Program-made: the position numbers and the translations under genes | Assembly (NCBI GenBank): GCA_037127255.1 | Contig: JBANSL010000018.1 | Span: forward strand, 15,969,175-16,033,174 | Direction of reading: 5' to 3' | Origin: Persicaria tinctoria | Taxonomy: Eukaryota > Streptophyta > Magnoliopsida > Caryophyllales > Polygonaceae | DNA length: 64,000 nucleotides | Notes under the pieces: model-generated | The model's database searches: none | Told to the model about the DNA's origin: nothing | What the model saw: the letters and a program-made list of their open reading frames with translations, nothing else | In this document: in pieces, positions 47,372 to 59,535 of the stretch | How positions within the stretch are numbered: the first letter of the stretch is position 1 | How the letters are laid out: the number at the start of each line of letters is the position of its first letter

Positions 47372-49084
47372 TTTTATTTTCATCAAGTTTTCTCTATAAG
47401 ATTGTCCACGTCCAAAATCGAAAATGTTGGTTTATACTCTTACCTAAAAATCATCTTGCATCTTACGTATTTTTCTGCTTAAAAGTATTAAAAAAATCTT
47501 CCTATCAAATTCACTCACTTATTAGACTATGTGCAAAAATAAATGGATCCCACGAACCAACCACTTTCTTCAACGAGAGCGGTTCAATTCAAGTGGCTTT
47601 ATATTTTTATTTGACCAAAGTCTAATTTAAGAAACTGAGAGAACGGACAAGCTGGTGATGGATTAACCATTATGTATAACCAAATCAAACAACAGAAGCA
47701 AATAACAGAATAGAAATAACACGAAGCAAATGACAAAAATGAAAGTGTAAAAAAAAAGGGCAAGCTATCCTACATCGTAAAACAAAACTAAACACGACAA
47801 ACGAACCAATCAGCCAACGGAGGACGCACACAGAGAACTCTGGGGACACTGACGGACATCTCAGATTATGGACTATGAAGATATCGATCTCAAATCCACG
47901 ACGTCTTCGCATACAACTAATCAAACATCGTTCACATAAAGCCTGCATATATCACAACACACCAGACCGCAAATCTAATCCTAAGCCAAACCATTGCCCA
48001 ATAAAAACACCCAACCCGTCTCAAAACCCTCAAGGACGATAACGAGATCGTAAGCAACTACTAGGTAGTCAAATTAAAGGCGACTGAGACGGGATAGAGC
48101 AAAGAAATTGAACAACAATACAAAGGCAAAGGGAAAGAAAGACGGAATGAAAAAGAAATCTCCTAGCGTGTGAACAACGACGCTAAACATCGAGGCGGCG
48201 AACGGTTGGTGAGGGTGGCTGGATGGCGGAGCCGAAGGTGCCACAACGGTGGCCGAAAAGTAGGGTCGAGCCAAGGAAGGCGGGCGGGAGTGGAGCTGCG
48301 GAAGGCTGAGGACGCGGGGTCCCAAGGGGTAGATCTCTGCAAGGCGAGAGCTTTGCCGGGGAAGCTACTGCGTGAGGGCAGAGCCGCGGAAGGCTGGGAG
48401 ACGGAGGCCGAGGGGGCTGAAAGCTGTTGGGAAAGGGCGAGGACTGCAAAGGAAGATGTTAGGCGAGTGCGAGGGCAGTCGGAGAAGTCGTTGGGCGATG
48501 TAGGACTCGTCTTCATAAAGTTTCCTCCATTAGAGAGCGTCTTTCTCATATGAGTCTATAGAAATCAGATTGGGTTGACATCTTAACAGGGTTGGAGGGG
48601 AGCCAGTGAACCAAGAGAACGACCACAACCGTGTAGGCACTCCACTTCAGTTCGTGACTTTGCTCAATCTCTCTCACTCACCTCCTCCTCCGTTTTTTTT
48701 TTTTTTATTTGGGAAAAATATGTACCAATTTTAGTGGACAAGCAAACAATGGAGGTTTAAGTTATTAGTTGATTGCTCCAAAATAAGTAATTTTAGGGTA
48801 CTATTGTTTATTTTTAATAATCGAAAATAATTTTTGTTTATTGAAAATTGGATTTTATCAATTATATATAGGAGATTTGATTTATCGATTTTTCTATTCT
48901 ATGCTCATAAATTAAGTATAATTTTTTTCAATTATTAATACTTTTCAGATGATTTTTGTTTAATGAGAAATGGATTGGTGGTTAAATTATTTATTTTGGA
49001 GTCATCAAATCAACGTATAAGAGTTAAAACTCTATTATTTGCTTGTCCAGTAGATTTTACCTATTATAGATAGATGGACGACAT
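47372..49084. other. Intergenic; GC-rich block of unknown origin
   Basis: About 48160-48560 is GC-rich and open on both strands, for 128 codons on minus and 127 on plus, with Pro/Ser- or Arg/Gly-rich products matching no family I know. Codon bias alone cannot decide between the strands. It might be another captured exon or a degraded LINE 5' region. Confidence 0.35.
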
Positions 49085-49240
49085 TATGCGAATAGTACCA
49101 AACCAGGGTGTCCGGGGTTGCCGGATCCACTAAATGTAGCTTCAAAACTACGGGTAGCACGGGAGGAAGGCCGAGCACACTGCCTCCATATCACAGCCCT
49201 CAACATACCAATCTATAAACTCGCTTACATTAGTGCTCAA

Positions 49241-50420
49241 TCAAGTCTCTCCCTTCAACATTAGTAATCGGGCGAAATAAGTTCGGCCTCGGAATCCACC
49301 TATCATGCACACCAAGCCTCTATACTCGACTACTCGTCCCGTTTCCAACAGCCCATATTGTGCCCTCCTACCATTGAAGGCATGGAGGATGCTACGCCAC
49401 GTATAGCTAGGATTGTAACCCAACTTGGCCTCATATAAAGACGAATTCAAAAAATATCTTGTTTTAAGAAGCCTTCCAAACAACGAGTCAAGGTCATTGT
49501 AAATTCGATAACCATGTTTGGCCAAAAGAGCGAGGTTGAAAGCTTCCATGTCGCAAAATCCCAGCCCTCCTTTCTCCTTAGACAAACACAATTTCTTCCA
49601 TGACATCCAATGCATCTTCATTTTCTTTGAAATATCACCCTAGTAGAAGTTACACATGAGTTGTTCAATCTCCAAACATAAATAAGTTGGCCAGAGGAAA
49701 CAAGACATGGTATATATTGGGATTGACTGGGTAACAGCTGCCTTAATCAGAACCTCTTTCCCTAGCCCGGATAACATTCTCTCCTTCCATGAGTTCCATC
49801 CTTTTAACTTTCCATATTCTCTCCCGAACACTACTAAAAATAACCTTCTTAGACCTACCCACCATCGTCGGTAAATCCAAGTATTTCTCATGCTTCTCTA
49901 CCTCTGATATGCCCAATCATGCATGGATCTCCTCCCTTATCAACTCACTCAAGATTCCATTGAACGACACTTCAAACTTTGCGAAGTTAGCATGTTGTCC
50001 TAAAGCTTCTCCGTAGACCTAGAGGATCTCTACACTTTATTCGCTTTGTAGACAGTGTGCCCTTGCAAAAAGAATATTATCGTCAGCAAAAAAAAAAAAA
50101 AACAAGTGCGAAAAACCGGAGCGGTTCGCGCTATACAAATACCTTCCCACCGCCCCTCCTCTCCACTCTTTCTAATCAATCCCGACAACACCTCACTAAA
50201 TAACAAGAAAACATAAGGCAACAAAGGGTCGCCCTGTCTCAAACTACGAGCCGGAACGAAATTGGCATAAGGTGTGCCCCTCATCAAAACTGAGAACGAA
50301 ATCGATTGGACACACCTCATCACCAACTCAGTCCATGCAAGGTCCATCTTGCATGGAAACCCATCTTTCCCATGCAATGCTCAAGGAAACCCCATTCCAC
50401 CTGGCATATGATATGCGAGG
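49241..50420 (-). pseudogene. L1 reverse transcriptase fragment
   Basis: Minus-strand frames carry LRQGDPLLPYVFLLFSEVLS (motif B), then KGWNSWKERMLSGLGKEVLI and SIPIYTMSCF, then MHWMSWKKLCLSKEKGGLGF and YNPSYTWRSIL. These align block for block with the better preserved L1 at 9161-12551. The FADD catalytic box is destroyed around 50080-50095 by an A/T homopolymer. At least three frame breaks occur, so the copy is older than the L1 at 9-12 kb. Confidence 0.85.
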
Positions 50421-51039
50421 AACAAGAGGTTGTTTGATGGGGTTCGAGTGGAGCCTCGAGATATCGTGGAGGATGCTTGGGTTGCACTAAAGAGTGGGGG
50501 AGACCGGTTGTGTGCTTGACCGGATTCAAGAGGGGACGAGCATGACGGGTCCTTCCTATGCATGATGGTGGTTGCCAGACGTTGGTTTGATCAAGATTAA
50601 TTGGGATGCTTCGGCCTCGACATATGCGGAATGTGGGATAGGGACCATTGCTCGCGACTCGGATGGAGCCCTCATTTGGACTACACCTCGCTCGATACAG
50701 GAAGGGTTCGAGGCCCTGGTTGCGGAACAAGAGGCCGTGGTTTGAGCGCTAAAGATGACGGAGGAGCTTGAGATGGATAGCATTGTGATTGAGATGGATT
50801 GTCAGCCGTTGATCCGCTTGGTTAAAAGCCGACAAATCTCTTTTAGGGGAGTGGTCGGGAGGCTCTTTCACACTATTATTGGTCTTGTTCGTGGGTTCAG
50901 GACTTGTTTGTGGAGCCATGTTAAGCGGAATGATAATCAAGTGGCGGACTTTTTAGCTAAAATTAAACCCAGTTCTTTTTATTTTGTTACTAACGAGGAT
51001 GATTTACCTTCTTCTTTTTTCGACATTGAAAAAAAAAAA
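50421..51039 (+). pseudogene. L1 RNase H domain fragment
   Basis: Plus-strand pieces include INWDASASTYAECGIGTIAR, then EGFEALVAEQEAVV followed by a stop, then IVIEMDCQPLIRLVKS and LWSHVKRNDNQVADFLAK. These are the four segments of the LINE RNase H fold. One stop (TGA near 50743) and earlier frameshifts inactivate it. Its inverted orientation relative to the neighbouring RT is discussed under the element. Confidence 0.85.
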
Positions 51040-51179
51040 GGACGGCCATAGCCTTTTGAGTGTAATGGACGGTTGAGATTATCTATCAGCAGATGCATCG
51101 TACCCTCCTGTATAAAATTGTACTGTAGATTTTTTCCCAAAAAAAAATAAAAAAGAAAGGAGGAGGGGAGAGAGAGATT

Positions 51180-51683
51180 GAGCGAAGTCACATACTGAAG
51201 TGAAGCACTGCAGAGTAACCAGTTTTGGGCTAGGGTTTTCGCTTACTGGGAGCTCGTTCGTCGGTAAACACTTCAATTCCTTTCTCCCTCCGCCATGAAT
51301 ATGTACGTTTGGAATCTCGGAAATTGTTCGGTGTTGTTTTAGGTTACGTCTTTAGCTGTTTAGGACTTGTTTGGTTTTGCATAATTGTATCTGTTCATAG
51401 TCGTTTTGCTCTCCTGTTAATCGCTCATTCGCGAAATTCAGATGTTCTTTGTCGAATTGCACGTTTCTTCTTGTTTTGATGGTTGGAATTTGATTGCTTT
51501 TGCTATTTGCTACTCTGCTACTTGTGTTTAATTCACAATCCTTTAGGGTTTATAGTGATATGGTTGTAAATTTGTAGTCTTTCCCTGATTATCAACCAGT
51601 CTGTGCTTGAACACCTCTAATTCTTAGTCTTTGTTATATCCTCAGATAGAGAGATTTGATTGTTGGGGTTTTGGCTTGATATC
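51180..51683 (+). promoter_or_regulatory. 5' UTR with intron of the coiled-coil gene
   Basis: A likely first exon ends at TCG/GTAAAC (51263/51264) and the intron ends at TCCTCAG (51645), 39 bases before the start codon. Leading introns in 5' UTRs are common in plant housekeeping genes. AG-rich sequence at 51150-51180 precedes the presumed start site. Confidence 0.5.
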
Positions 51684-54600
51684 ATGAAGAGACAATCACC
51701 CTACGGGGATGCAAATATGATGAACTCTTATGCTGCAAGCCAAATGCAGCAGGCACCATTACGGAGAGCGCAACAGAATCCCGGTAATGTGAACAACTAT
51801 TCAGGGCAAATGGGGACATTCACGCGAGATGAGGATCGGTCTTATGCATTCTCAGCCAATGCCGATGATCAGTGGCACTGGGATAGGGATACCCAACAAA
51901 TGTCACCGGAGCTTCACAGGGAAGGCAAGTGTCATTTTGCTATTAATGTTTCTTGAAGATGGTTTTCTTCAGCTCTAGTATGTGTTATCTATATCCATTG
52001 TCCATCATTAATCTTGATTGTTTGCGTATCTACCTTTATGCTTGGTTTTCCGTGTTCTTGAAGCATTCCGAATGTGAATTTATACTTAATGAGAACCCAT
52101 CTTTTACCATCACTAATCCCAGAGTTTGCAAGGACCCTTTCCTTCACCAAAAATGGGAGCTTTAACTTGTATATGAACTATATTAGTCTGCAATAGCACA
52201 CTGACATAGTGTAGCTACCAGTTTATATAATGCACTTGAAACTAAGCTCGGGACCTTAGACATGAATGGAGTACAACATCCTAGGAATTGGTCATGAAGC
52301 TACAGTACAAGTTGATTGAATTTCTGTGATCAAAGGATATTGAATGGTTGATTGTTGCAAACGGCTTCTCAATCGTGATTTCCATTTGCTCTCTCATAAA
52401 TATATTTTCTATATCAGGGTTCCTTCTTTCTTGTTTTGTTTTTTTCTGCTGAGAGATTGTTTTGGGTGAATTTTACAAAATCACCCTTCATTCAGCTGAT
52501 TTGCTCATTTTCACCCTTTATCAACAAAATGCTCTTTAATCACCCAAAACAATTCAAAGCGCACCAATTTTATCCTTATCAAAATGTTAAGAAATTGCAT
52601 GAAATGTCCACAAAACCCTTTATTATACATATTTAATGGCTGTATTCATGTAAATATGTAAGGCAATGTATATTGGACATCTTGTACATTTTATAACGTC
52701 TTGCTAAAGGTATAATGGGTGTGGGTGTTGAACAACATGTGGATGAGTGGTGGTTGAATGCAATTGTTTTGATAAAGGGTGTTTTGTACAAAGTGACCTA
52801 AATTAGGGTCGCCTATGTGCAGCCATTCATTCAATAAATGCATGCTGTTTATGTTAAGAGTGATGCAGTTCTGGAATGATCTCTTACTTGAAAAAGGGTG
52901 CATCAAATTAAATTTGCCCAAATCCTTGATTGTGTGATTTCGTGGAAATTTCCATAATAGGTCTTTTCTTGTTGCAGATACCATTATTCGCTTAAAAAAA
53001 ATGCCAATTATAAAATTCTTCGTGCTAAATTCTCAAGCCTCCTTAGCTGCGAACGCCTTTGCTAGATCTCTGCATTGTCAACCGGAAATCTTTCCCAGCT
53101 TAGTTGGTTGTTCCCTCGATAGTAGTGGTAGCTCTGCTACCGCTAATGTGTATCATGAATAATCTTCTCTGTTTTGTTATCTCCCCTTTTCTGCAACTGG
53201 ATGAGTGAGGAATTCTATGAAATATGAAGCATTTCTAATCCTTATTCCATTTTGTAAAAAAATTATTTCATGCATCTCGACTTCTGGTTTCCATATATAA
53301 TCTTTTATTTGACTATCCCTTCCGCAAAAAAATTATATTTCTTTCTAGCATCCAGTTGCAACTTTACATACATATCACACAGTTCATTTTTGTTCTGAAT
53401 CTTGGCAAGAAGGGAAAAAGGAGAAAGCGAGGGGGTCACAATTTTGATATTTCTTACCGCCGTTTTTTTTTTGCATTTTTACTTGCATATCACGCAATTC
53501 ATTTCTATCCCGAATCTCAGAAAAAACCACAAAAGGGGAAAGAAAAATGTGTTCCTCAATTGTACTCTAGTACCACGTTGTCTGTGCATTATTATTGTCT
53601 TTGAGGTCTACAATTAATGTATGGAAGTATGGACTACTACACAACAAGAAGTTTATAAAAACTAGGTGTTCAACCCAATTGTTAATCTTATCTCGGTTAC
53701 AATCTTTGGTGATGTTTTCATTGAAAACTAAAATTATTACACAATTGTATTTTTCCTTTGTTTTCCTCTTTCTCGTCTAGGAAAGTATAGAATAGAACTA
53801 TCTAAGAATGGATGTGATGTTGTATTTGCGGAATCTGATTATTGAGAGGTACATATGCTCCTTGTTATGAATTTTCACCTGTCCTTGGAATGATACAGGC
53901 CAAGTCCAAGGGGATAATCCAAATAGATCATTTTACCAAAATAAGATGTCCGACCCAAAGCATGGTCTGAACCAGGAGCCAAGAGTACATATGCAAGAAA
54001 AGGATATGGAAATAGGACGTGAAGACAATCCTTCATTGATGACGTTTGAAGGACTTGAAAAAAAGTTCTCTGATGAAATTGTGAAGGTGACAAAGGAGCA
54101 TACTGATGCAGAGGATGCAGAAAATGCAAGGCACCGCGAGGCAAGTTTCTTTTTATCTGATATATATATATCTTTATCTCCTCTCACACCTACTAATAAT
54201 TCATTTTCACAGGCCAGTAGGCCACAAAATGCTGAGTCGATAAAATTTTAGCTGATTTTGAGTGTGCATAGCGCAGCAAGCATTGCTATATATGTAATGT
54301 GCACAACATCATTTCACATAGCATTAATGAATTAGGGAATGCTTATCAAAATGCAGCAGGAGCAGTGAATTGTGAGGGGGGAAAAACACTTAGAAGTGAA
54401 GGAAAGAGGTTTGTTAATTAGTATGGCTAGCTTCCTTGATATATGGTTTGGCTTGTCTAAAAGCATTCAGTGGGGTTTTTTAGTGTCCTGTGGATAATTC
54501 TTAATAAAAAAGGAATGACTTGATGAATAAGCAGTTAAGCATAGAATATTGTATGATGCAAACATCCCCAACCCCACTAAGTCCCTAACCCCCTCTTAAT

Positions 54601-55427
54601 GCAACCGATGAAGAACAACAAGTCCCTAACCCTCTCTTAATGCAGCCCATTAGAAGATGAAGAAGAACAAGTCCTTTGATTTTTCACTGCAACTTGAGAA
54701 AAGGTGTTGTGTTGTACAATAGGATTTTTAGTTAACATCAGATTGTTAAATTCCACTGTTTTGGTTGCCACACTCATATTAGATTGGCCTTGTTCAACAC
54801 AGACGGTAAGTTAACCTTCAGTGTGGAGCTGTTTCTATCAGTAGACCTGTTTGGTTGTTTGTTTCTTTTCTCCATTACCTTCTTGTAGCAGCGTACAGGC
54901 TTATCCCAATAAAACCACGTAGCTCATCTGATTATATTGATAAGAGTTTGCAAAAGGTTCCTACATGAAGTTGCTTGTAGTTTCTTTCAAAATTGAATAT
55001 TTTTATCAAACAGGGGTTACTTATGTTGACATTGTTTTTGTTATTTCAGAAAATCCTGGAAATCAACAACCAATACCAGGAAAAACTGGTGGCACTTCGA
55101 GCCCGTCATACTGCTCGTAGGGAAGAGCTGCTCCGGAAAGAATCACAGGCCAGATTACAGCAGTACCAGCTCACGACAATGAGACAGTATCAAAACGACG
55201 CTGTGGGTCCTACTGACTTGGGCCCACAGGCCCGCCATGGAGGATTCGCTGGTGCTCCTGGTGAAGCCCATCACATGCGCCCTTTTGCTGGTCTTGGCCA
55301 CTCCAATTTCCCCAGAGAACGACGCCCTGAATCCTATGGGCGAGGGAGGATGCAAGGTACAGATTCAAGGGCTCCCCCGCCCTCGTCTGGCCGCGGTCAT
55401 AATACAGGTGCCCGCTATTATAACTGA
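51684..55427 (+). CDS. Conserved plant coiled-coil protein of unknown function, two GC-AG introns
   Basis: Three coding exons (51684-51924, 53899-54140, 55050-55427) give 286 residues. The N-terminus (MKRQSPYGDANMMNSYAA) is Gln/Asn-rich. The middle holds an acidic block (DMEIGREDNPSLMTFEGLEK) and a helical coiled coil of about residues 125-195 (EDAENARHREKILEINNQYQ, then EKLVALRARHTARREELLRK). The C-terminus is Arg/Gly-rich (PRERRPESYGRGRM, SSGRGHNTGARYY). I recognise the pattern as a conserved, uncharacterised plant family; an RNA-related role is only a guess from the RGG-like tail. Both introns begin with GC: AAG/GCAAGT at 51925 and GAG/GCAAGT at 54141. Shifting to a nearby GT breaks the reading frame in both cases. 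Intron 1 is almost 2 kb and holds repeat-like DNA. Confidence 0.8.
52464..52830. repeat. Possible TIR element in intron 1 of the coiled-coil gene
   Basis: GGGTGAATTTTACAAAATCACCC at the left (given shortened: GGGTGAATTTTACAAAATC) and a right end whose complement contains GTCACTTTGTACAAAACACC and ACCCTTTATCAAAACAATT share short motifs (CCCTTTATCAA, ACAAAA, CACCC) in inverted order. The match is weak, so the boundaries and class are uncertain. Confidence 0.3.
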
Positions 55428-55963
55428 CGGAAGCTAATATTTATTGTCTTGCTTTAGTTGGTTTGGTTGACTGGTGGTGACCGTAGTGTCATACTGGCAT
55501 GCGTGTTCTCTGTTCGTGAATCCGTAGAAGCACATATGATGTGGGTTTGTTTCACATCCCATTCTTCGTGCTTCTAGTCGTAGATTCATCGGGTTCCTCA
55601 GTAGCAATTGGGATAGAGATTAGAGATATAAACTATCATCACTCATCAGATACTAGTTTCAGATCATGCACAGCTGAACTTAATACATCTTCTTGGTATT
55701 TATATATCCAGGTGCTTATCTTTTTTAAAATCCATCTTTTGGGTGTTTTATTTCCTGTACTTTCAAGTTGAGAACTCAGAACTATATAAAACCAGATGCG
55801 TAAGAGATTGAGATTAGAACTACCCATTTCATTCTCACAAGTCGCAACATTAAACATGCACGAAAGCCATGCCTAAGCGCAGGGTTTCATATCCGAAACA
55901 CAGCTTACTAAGCTACCTAGCCATGGACAAACCTAGTCCTTCTCCTGGAACATAGCTTCTTGC

Positions 55964-58005
55964 TTAGAGGATGACACTCAACATCTCATTCCAGGTATCA
56001 GGCACTCCCGGGAGGCACCAGTGACTGCAATCCGAGGACGAGTGTGATGCAGTGGACCCACCACCGCCGTGCTTCTCCTCTTGGCCTGGAGACTTGGTGT
56101 AGACTGAGGGGTGGCCGTCTCGTCTAAGGGCTGACAAGTTGGTTATGTCTTGCAGGTATACCGGAAACCTCATCCTCTCTAGCACCCCTTTTAGGACGAG
56201 TGTCGGTTCCGCCACATGAAGGTGGCTGGCATATAGCAGCGGCTCCCTTTGCTTGTAGCATCTCCACCCGTTCTCCCTGTCAGCAAAGCGCAAACGATTT
56301 CGTTTCAAGATTCTAAAGATTCCGAACTTGCTAACGGGCAAATGTGTGTGTACCTGTTATGTCTTGGCGACATGGTTCTGAAGACGACTCTACTCTTGCG
56401 AGAATCGAGATTCAGATCGACCCATTTCGCCCACGTGGTCAGTCCCTTCTCATACGCAACCATCGGATTCAGATCTTGAATCACCCTGTTTCCTTCCATG
56501 TAGTAGTCCCACGAGCTCAAGTTATCCGCAACGTGCGTCCACCAGTGCGCGGAATCAAAGACAAGAGCATCGACTCCTCTCCAGTATCGCGCATTGTCCT
56601 CAATCGAGTCCAAGTGCAAAACCCTCTTGTTTTGAGCATCCCTTGTCAGCTCAACAAGCAATGGAGCCCAACAGAACTCAATAGAAAACCCAAAATCCTG
56701 AAAACAAAAGGCACATAAAACTCCATCAGTAATCTAATTCGAGATGAGTGTCATCACGCTACGAAACTGCGAATCGTCGCTAATTACCAAAGCATGAAAG
56801 GCCATGGTTGGACCATCATAAGTCACCCTCTTCCTGTGCATAGGGATGACTCCTTGGACCAAGCAAACAAGAGACTCCCATTGGTTTCTCATGATGGAAT
56901 CACCCACCAACATTACTCTCTTGTTTCTCATCTTCCCCATGAAGTGAAGTGCATCAAATCTGTCATGTGTATTTTAACTCTTCAGTCTTCATTAGCTCAA
57001 TGTAGCAAAACTCATTTCTTTGGTTCACATATGAAAATATAGGCAAATTGTAGGCACCCAAATACTTTTTTATTCATAAAATTGCCCATTATACCACCTA
57101 TTGCAAAAAACACCCTTTTATTTTTATTTAATTTTGACAAATGACAATGTGTTTTGTTGATAAAAGTTAGATTTTTACCACTATTTGTGAGATTCCGAGA
57201 ATCCCAAGCCGGGTCGTATCAAATCGAGAGTCGTGTCGGATTTATTTTTATTTTTGTTTATAAGGTCGGGATTCACCACTTTACACAAAAGCTTAAGCCA
57301 ATGTGTAGGGGCTTCTCCAAACCTCATATTTTGGTTTGTTATACCACCCACAATCAATGCGGGATGACTATTTATCCCAACACTATTTTTACGGTTCAAA
57401 TCCTTTGCAGCCTAAATATGTACCACTCACTTCTTGCTATTTGATTTTTCCGGTTCACCATTGCAAAAATGGTTAACAAAACATATATATAGAGAATAAA
57501 AATATGAAGTTAATAGATATTTGATTTTATAAAAAAAAATTGCTAAAATAACATATAAATTCAACAACAACAAAAATCCCATAATAAATGTGGCTATATA
57601 TAGAAAAATATCAAATGCATACCTAGAGAGAGAGCATTGGTGGGGCTGCCACCTCCACCGCTCGTAGTCGGAATCCGGACGGCCATTTTTCCGGCAAGTG
57701 ACGGCGGAGCTGAGGTAAGGACACGTGGCGGCCTCATAGAGAGGGTAGGACTCATCAAACACCCATTTCCCCGCCGTTAAGTCGCATTCCCGGCGAGCCG
57801 GGTTGGCCTTGGTCCTCGGCCGGGTCTGCACCATGTTGACCCCATCGTCGTCCTCTTGGTCCAGCCAGGCCAATACCTCCGCCTCCTCCTCCGCCTCTAG
57901 CTCCTCGGCGTCGTACGGCGCCGGGGATCCACCGTGGAAGAAGCTCAGGAGGAAGATGAGGAGTAAGAAAATGAGAGTGGTTGTTTTGGAGGAAGAATTT
58001 GCCAT
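55964..58005 (-). CDS. Trichome birefringence-like (TBL) putative polysaccharide O-acetyltransferase
   Basis: Four exons (58005-57623, 56959-56788, 56697-56354, 56276-55964) with consistent phases encode 403 residues. Residues 8-24 (TTLIFLLLIFLLSFFHG) form a signal anchor for the Golgi membrane. The TBL domain follows with four-Cys start CDLTAGKWVFDESYPLY, the catalytic GDS motif at 147-149 (VMLVGDSIMRNQWESL), FCWAPLLVEL, DALVFDSAHWW, and near the end the DxxH motif DCSHWCLPGVPDTWNE (382-385). In the TBL family, GDS and DxxH supply the catalytic Ser and Asp/His of acetyl transfer to wall polysaccharides such as xylan, mannan or pectin. The substrate cannot be told from sequence here, nor the exact TBL number. 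All catalytic residues are present. Confidence 0.95.
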
Positions 58006-58060
58006 TTGGCCGGGGTTTGGAGGAAGAGGCGAAAGTGAAGCTTTTAAGCTATGGCGGATG

Positions 58061-58082
58061 GTTTGGTTAAGGTTGGTTATAA
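58061..58082 (-). promoter_or_regulatory. Proximal TBL promoter with two MYB-type AC elements
   Basis: On the minus strand a TATA-like TTTATAA (58082-58076) overlaps and precedes ACCAACC (58077-58071) and ACCAAAC (58067-58061). Both heptamers fit the ACC(A/T)A(A/C)(T/C) secondary-wall MYB-responsive element, and they lie 56-72 bp before the start codon. That fits a cell-wall gene, but such short sites also occur by chance. Confidence 0.35.
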
Positions 58083-58139
58083 AGCTGAGTATATGCCATT
58101 GATTGCATTGTTTCTCGCCATTTCCTGCGCTATAAATGC

Positions 58140-58963
58140 TTTTTTTTTTTTAATTCAAAAGTAAAAGATAATTTTAATTTTTAAGTTGTCAATTTGTTTC
58201 AGGTCAATTGTTAATTTAAAGAGGAAGGATGGAATCATTTATAAACCATTCTGAACATTTTATTATATTTAATGTGCGGTGGGATGTTACCTGATTATTT
58301 ATTTTATTTGACAAGTCGAGTATATATAAGAATATTTGAAATGTTAATTCAAACCGAGGTTGGATATGACTAGCTCGAGCATAAATTAATAGCTCGAATT
58401 TAGATTATAGGTGGACGTAGGAGGTGAGAAACTCGAGTCGAACTCGGGATTCATTCATTTTATTTAACAAACCAAGTATATATGAGTACATTTATAATCT
58501 TGATTCAAATTGAGATTCAATTCGATTGGAGTCCAAATTCTTTGTAAAATTTATAAAACTTTTTCTATGTTACTATTATGAGTAAGCATATGAGCTATTA
58601 CTCGGATAAGGTTTTGAGATAATCCACAAACTATATAAATTTAGTATGAGCACATTTTTTAGTTAGAATCCAAATTCATACTCAATTGTATGAGGTCGAC
58701 TAATTTATAGACAAACTGACCATGAGTAGTGGAAGAACAAACCTAGTTGATTGAACTTTATATGCATATTAGATTTACGGGTATGAATATGATTTGATAA
58801 CAAGTTAAGGTCGGCCTATAACCTAAATTAATCAATCATTTAATCCATGTTTAAAAACATAGAAAAATCATTTTATAATATAGCTACTACTCCGTATTTG
58901 TTACCCACGTTTTTGCGCATTTTATTAATAAATTATATTTTATTATATTAAAATTATTTATTA
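58140..58963. other. AT-rich intergenic DNA
   Basis: No gene or RNA is seen. Phrases such as ACAAGTCGAGTATATATAAG (about 58312) and ACAAACCAAGTATATATGAG (about 58467), each followed by similar AATTGAGATT/AACCGAGGTT text, indicate a decayed tandem duplication of about 155 bp. Confidence 0.4.
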
Positions 58964-59216
58964 CTCCCTCCGTTAAGAAAAATATGTCGTTTTAGAAATA
59001 AAATCTTGTTAAGAAAAACATGCCGTTTTAGGTATTTTGGTGTTCACTTTCCAAAATTACCCTTGTAATGATTAGACATTTGTTAGTTGTAGTTTTCAAT
59101 AGAGTGAAAAAATAAAGTAATAATTAGGAGTATAAGTGTATTTTTGTTTGCTTTTATTTGCTTTCTTGAAACATGTGCAAATGTCTAAAACGACATGTTT
59201 TAATTAACGGAGGGAG
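58964..59216. mobile_element. Stowaway MITE
   Basis: CTCCCTCCGTTAAGAAAAAT on the left and TTTTAATTAACGGAGGGAG on the right, with ATGTCGTTTTAG matched by CTAAAACGACAT, form the inverted ends. TA duplications flank both sides. It is 253 bp and non-coding. Confidence 0.88.
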
Positions 59217-59535
59217 TATTAAATTTTATGTGAAGATTAAAATAATTTATTTGAAATTTTTCAATAAAAAATTTCAAGCAATCATAAAAATAATAGGTTT
59301 TGTAACGACTAAGATATGAGGTTGAAAATTAATATAAATATTTTGATGATAAGATTTTATTGTTCAACAGGAGTATATAATTAATTAGTAATGAAATCTT
59401 ATCATTATATATTAGATATAATGAACTAAAATAATAAATCGTAATGGCTAAAGATAAAATAATTTAAGGTATAATATTTATAAAACAATTTCTTTATCCT
59501 ATGCCCAAGGGTTTGGATAAGAAATTTAATTAGGA

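Larger units (their letters stand above)
49085..51045. mobile_element. L1-type LINE with 5' inversion (twin-priming structure)
   Basis: The left part (about 49085-50420) encodes RT on the minus strand; the right part (about 50421-51039) encodes the RNase H end on the plus strand and finishes in a poly(A) run at 51030-51041. In the LINE the RT lies 5' of RNase H, so the RT part is inverted relative to the 3' end, exactly as in twin-primed L1 insertions. Most of the zf-RVT region is missing at the junction. A convincing target duplication was not found. Confidence 0.8.

Noticed and set aside
48163..48553. 128-codon Pro/Ser-rich minus-strand frame and 127-codon plus-strand frame
   Set aside because: Mutually overlapping frames in GC-rich DNA with no family match; kept only as an unexplained block.
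49060..51075. Target duplication GGACGACATTA/GGACGGCCATA around the twin-primed L1
   Set aside because: Too many mismatches to distinguish from chance; left unassigned.
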